This document shows positions 6,663-8,682 of a stretch of DNA of 8,682 nucleotides, piece after piece. The stretch spans positions 1-8,682 of the forward strand of contig DAOVUR010000066.1 in the NCBI GenBank assembly GCA_030632465.1. Reading direction: 5' to 3'. The notes under the pieces are model-generated. The model ran no database searches. It was given only the letters and a program-made list of their open reading frames with translations, and was not told where the DNA came from. The number at the start of each line of letters is the position of its first letter. Position 1 is the stretch's first letter. A program made the translations under genes and the position numbers. The DNA comes from a bacterium. Lineage in GTDB: Bacteria > Verrucomicrobiota > Kiritimatiellia > UBA8416 > CAMZLY01.

Positions 6663-8081
6663 TTAGGAACGTTCTTTACCAAAAATCATAATCCTTAACG
6701 TGCTAAGGATAATCTGCAGATCAAGACTAAGCGACAAATGTTTAATATAATAAAGATCGTATTCCAACTTACGCTTAGCATCTTCAGCGGTACTACCATA
6801 ATGATATCGCACTTGTGCCCAGCCAGTAAGTCCAGGCATCACATTCTCTCGCTCCCGATAGTACGGAATGTCCTCTTCAATCTTATCAATAATTACCGTT
6901 CGCTCTGGTCGCGGACCAACCAAGCTCATATCGCCACGCAAAATATTGAAAAACTGCGGCAGTTCATCTACACGAAACTTACGTAATATCCGACCTAACC
7001 AAGTAATACGTTCATCACTAGCATCGGACCAAACAGGACCAGTATCATTCTCGGCACCATGGCGCATAGTACGAAACTTATGAATTGTAAAAGGAGCACC
7101 AAACCGCCCCTCTCTAACTTGTGAATATATAACCGGACTACGAAAATCAAGCATCTTCATCAATAGAGCAATCAAGACACATAACGGTGCAAAAAGCACA
7201 CAAGCAATCAAAGATATCACAATATCTGAGATACGTTTCAGGCGCCAGATACTCAACAGATTTGTCTCCATACTGACCTTCATCAACAGATCTTCATCAA
7301 CATATTCCAGAGGCGTCATACCGCTATATATCTCAGCTATATGCAGTGGCGTAAGAACCTCCAACCCATTAAAGCGTAGATGTTTAAGCTGGGGATACAG
7401 CACTTTGGCCTTACTCATATCATCTAATGCAAGCACGATAAGATCTACTCCTAAACTATTTATAACTTCTTCTAGTTTATCGGGAGATGCATAAATAATA
7501 ACTACACCATCATTAAAATCAGAGCCCGAGCGAAGCTGTACCTGCTGCTCTAGAACACAAATAAAAGCAACAGCCTTATGGGCAGGTAACACAAACTCCT
7601 TCTCCAGAATACGACGACAAAACTCAGCATTCTTACCACAACCAATAATCACTGACCGACAAGTAAAACGCTCACTTCTAAAGATAGCTCTATAAACCAT
7701 CAATTTAAGTGATAATGACACAATACTATAGACCACAACAGAAATGAGCAATACTCCACGACCCAGCACCACCATGAACCAAGCATAAGACGTTATACTG
7801 AGAATAAACATCGCAAATATTAAAGAAAACAACCAAGTGACAATTAGATTAAATCTCGAATATGTATACTGCACACGATAACTGCCAGCCAAATAGTTCG
7901 CAAGTATCACGCTGCCAAAAAATATCATCCAGCCATCGATATGTTCAAATACATAGATAATTGTTGCATCGTGCCCCAGCCTACCGATAATACCGACAAG
8001 ACTACCTAACATCAGGCATGCCAAATCTATTAGTGCTAGCCATGCAATCTGTACACGAACATGCGAACGAGCCATTACCAT
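6663..8081 (-). CDS. Undecaprenyl-phosphate sugar-1-phosphate transferase (WbaP/WcaJ-type, polytopic)
   Basis: The 472-residue protein has the large polyPGT layout. The N-terminal part has about four membrane helices (roughly 10-33, 50-66, 80-98, 107-126). A Rossmann-like cytoplasmic domain follows (142-260, starting RSVIIGCGKNAEF). The catalytic domain (280-472) begins with a re-entrant hydrophobic segment containing FAPL (297-300), then KFRTMR (335-340), TGPVW (347-351), the catalytic Asp-Glu dyad in RVDELPQ (370-376), GDMSLVGPRPER (383-394), PGLTGWAQV (416-424) and AEDAKRKLEYDLYYIK (432-447). This family moves a sugar-1-phosphate from a nucleotide sugar to undecaprenyl phosphate, the first step of capsule, O-antigen or EPS assembly. 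TGPVW and the C-terminal pattern resemble the subfamily found in EPS/exosortase loci. The sugar cannot be read from sequence. The ATG at 8081 is preceded by AAAGG at 8090-8094; a second ATG two codons in is less well spaced. It lies 71 bp after the kinase gene. Confidence 0.94.
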   Translation of the reverse strand: MVMARSHVRVQIAWLALIDLACLMLGSLVGIIGRLGHDATIIYVFEHIDGWMIFFGSVILANYLAGSYRVQYTYSRFNLIVTWLFSLIFAMFILSITSYAWFMVVLGRGVLLISVVVYSIVSLSLKLMVYRAIFRSERFTCRSVIIGCGKNAEFCRRILEKEFVLPAHKAVAFICVLEQQVQLRSGSDFNDGVVIIYASPDKLEEVINSLGVDLIVLALDDMSKAKVLYPQLKHLRFNGLEVLTPLHIAEIYSGMTPLEYVDEDLLMKVSMETNLLSIWRLKRISDIVISLIACVLFAPLCVLIALLMKMLDFRSPVIYSQVREGRFGAPFTIHKFRTMRHGAENDTGPVWSDASDERITWLGRILRKFRVDELPQFFNILRGDMSLVGPRPERTVIIDKIEEDIPYYRERENVMPGLTGWAQVRYHYGSTAEDAKRKLEYDLYYIKHLSLSLDLQIILSTLRIMIFGKERS

Positions 8082-8152
8082 AATTGAAACCTTTTTTTAC
8101 TTGGATAAAATATTAATGACAAATAACAGACTGCCTAAAACAGTAATCATTA

Positions 8153-8682
8153 TCACGAAAACGCATTACGGAACCAACGCTTAGCAGACTTACCAGCCTC
8201 TTGCAGTGGGTTTTTACGGCGGAATTTTGCGGACTGACCTTTTTGGTCCCCATAATTATAGTAGTTATACCCATAAGCATAAGCATTACTATAGTACGCA
8301 TAGTTTGGATATTGATACGCATAGTAAAGACTACTGATCTTATGCATCTCAATACTATTCATAATCAATCCCAACACCTGCGCCTCTTTAAGCATATCAA
8401 GCGAGTAGCGAATTAGAGGCTTAGAAGTATGATTAATACGAGCAACATAAACAACCACACCTATCCCCTGCGTAGTCATAATAACTGTATCGGTCACACG
8501 TAGAATCGGAGATGTATCAACAAATATATAGTCGTAGTCATCCTGCAGATCCACAAACATCGACATCAAATCTACCGACTGCAACAGTTCAGATGAACCA
8601 TCATAAGTCTTACCTGTAGGGGCAAGATCAAGATTTTCAATACGTGTTGAAACGATAACATCTTTAATAGAACGTTTATCTC
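8153..8682 (-). CDS. Wzc-like bacterial tyrosine kinase / chain-length regulator, C-terminal part (5' end outside window)
   Basis: The frame is open from the window edge to a TGA at 8153-8155, giving the last 175 or so residues. It starts in the kinase domain with DKRSIKDVIVSTRIENLDLAPTG, the usual NLDVLPAG region, followed by SSELL. A Walker B-type YDYIFVDTSPILRVTD follows (about 8489-8536), then a hydrophobic strand (GIGVVVYVAR) and QVLGLIMNSIE, all typical of the BY-kinase fold. The Walker A and A' motifs and any Wzz-type membrane part lie outside. A C-terminal tail with 13 Tyr in 25 residues (8252-8326) is the expected autophosphorylation cluster. It ends in a basic segment (KFRRKNP...KRWFRNAFS). 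BY-kinases control polymerisation and export of surface polysaccharide through cycles of tail phosphorylation. The first gene of the right block in this window, it is probably co-transcribed with the sugar transferase 71 bp downstream. Confidence 0.92.
   Translation of the reverse strand, partial: DKRSIKDVIVSTRIENLDLAPTGKTYDGSSELLQSVDLMSMFVDLQDDYDYIFVDTSPILRVTDTVIMTTQGIGVVVYVARINHTSKPLIRYSLDMLKEAQVLGLIMNSIEMHKISSLYYAYQYPNYAYYSNAYAYGYNYYNYGDQKGQSAKFRRKNPLQEAGKSAKRWFRNAFS
8252..8326 (-). other. Tyrosine-cluster coding segment of the BY-kinase tail
   Basis: These codons give 13 Tyr among 25 residues, mixed mostly with Ala and Asn (for example YYAYQYPNYAYY and AYAYGYNYYNYG). The repeated TAT/TAC codons make a low-complexity, imperfectly repetitive DNA stretch. 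It corresponds to the C-terminal autophosphorylation cluster of Wzc-type kinases. Confidence 0.85.

Noticed and set aside
8082..8152. Possible terminator or promoter between the kinase and sugar transferase genes
   Set aside because: Only a 4-bp ACTG/CAGT stem and AT-rich sequence are visible; nothing beyond the ribosome-binding site can be supported.
8201..8416. 71-residue plus-strand frame opposite the kinase tail
   Set aside because: An Ile/Val-rich shadow produced by the Tyr and Asn codons of the opposite strand.

Overview
The window reads as a Gram-negative bacterial chromosome segment, AT-leaning by eye (GC not computed). It has two oppositely oriented gene blocks that meet tail to tail near position 3140. 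The phylum cannot be fixed. FeoB and the three-gene feoABC layout resemble enteric Gammaproteobacteria, but a DtxR-family regulator sits directly upstream, and the right half looks like the exopolysaccharide/exosortase loci found in Proteobacteria and PVC-type bacteria.

Left block (+ strand, 2-3142): the C-terminal part of a DtxR/MntR-family metalloregulator, then feoA, feoB and a feoC-like gene. Spacing is tight: 2 bp between regulator and feoA, 26 bp between feoA and feoB, and a 10-bp overlap of feoB and feoC. It is best read as one ferrous-iron uptake operon carrying its own metal-sensing repressor.

Right block (- strand, transcribed from 8682 down to 3133): the C-terminus of a Wzc-like bacterial tyrosine kinase with a striking tyrosine-rich tail; a WbaP/WcaJ-type undecaprenyl-phosphate sugar-1-phosphate transferase that would start a lipid-linked glycan; a membrane-anchored protein with a faint resemblance to exosortase-associated EpsI proteins; and, after a 153-bp gap, a NodU/TobZ/SxtI-type O-carbamoyltransferase, a 55-residue DUF5989 (SxtK-like) membrane peptide and an SxtJ-like three-helix membrane protein. 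My reading is a surface or exported polysaccharide locus: the transferase starts the glycan, the kinase controls chain length and export, and the carbamoyltransferase with its two small membrane partners decorates the glycan or a glycosylated product with carbamoyl groups. No exosortase, polymerase or flippase gene is visible; these would have to lie outside the window.

The least described parts are the carbamoyltransferase/DUF5989/SxtJ cassette, whose two small membrane proteins have no established function, and the EpsI-like protein. No RNA genes, insertion sequences, CRISPR arrays or long repeats were seen. The longest stretch without a gene is the 153-bp gap at 5673-5825.
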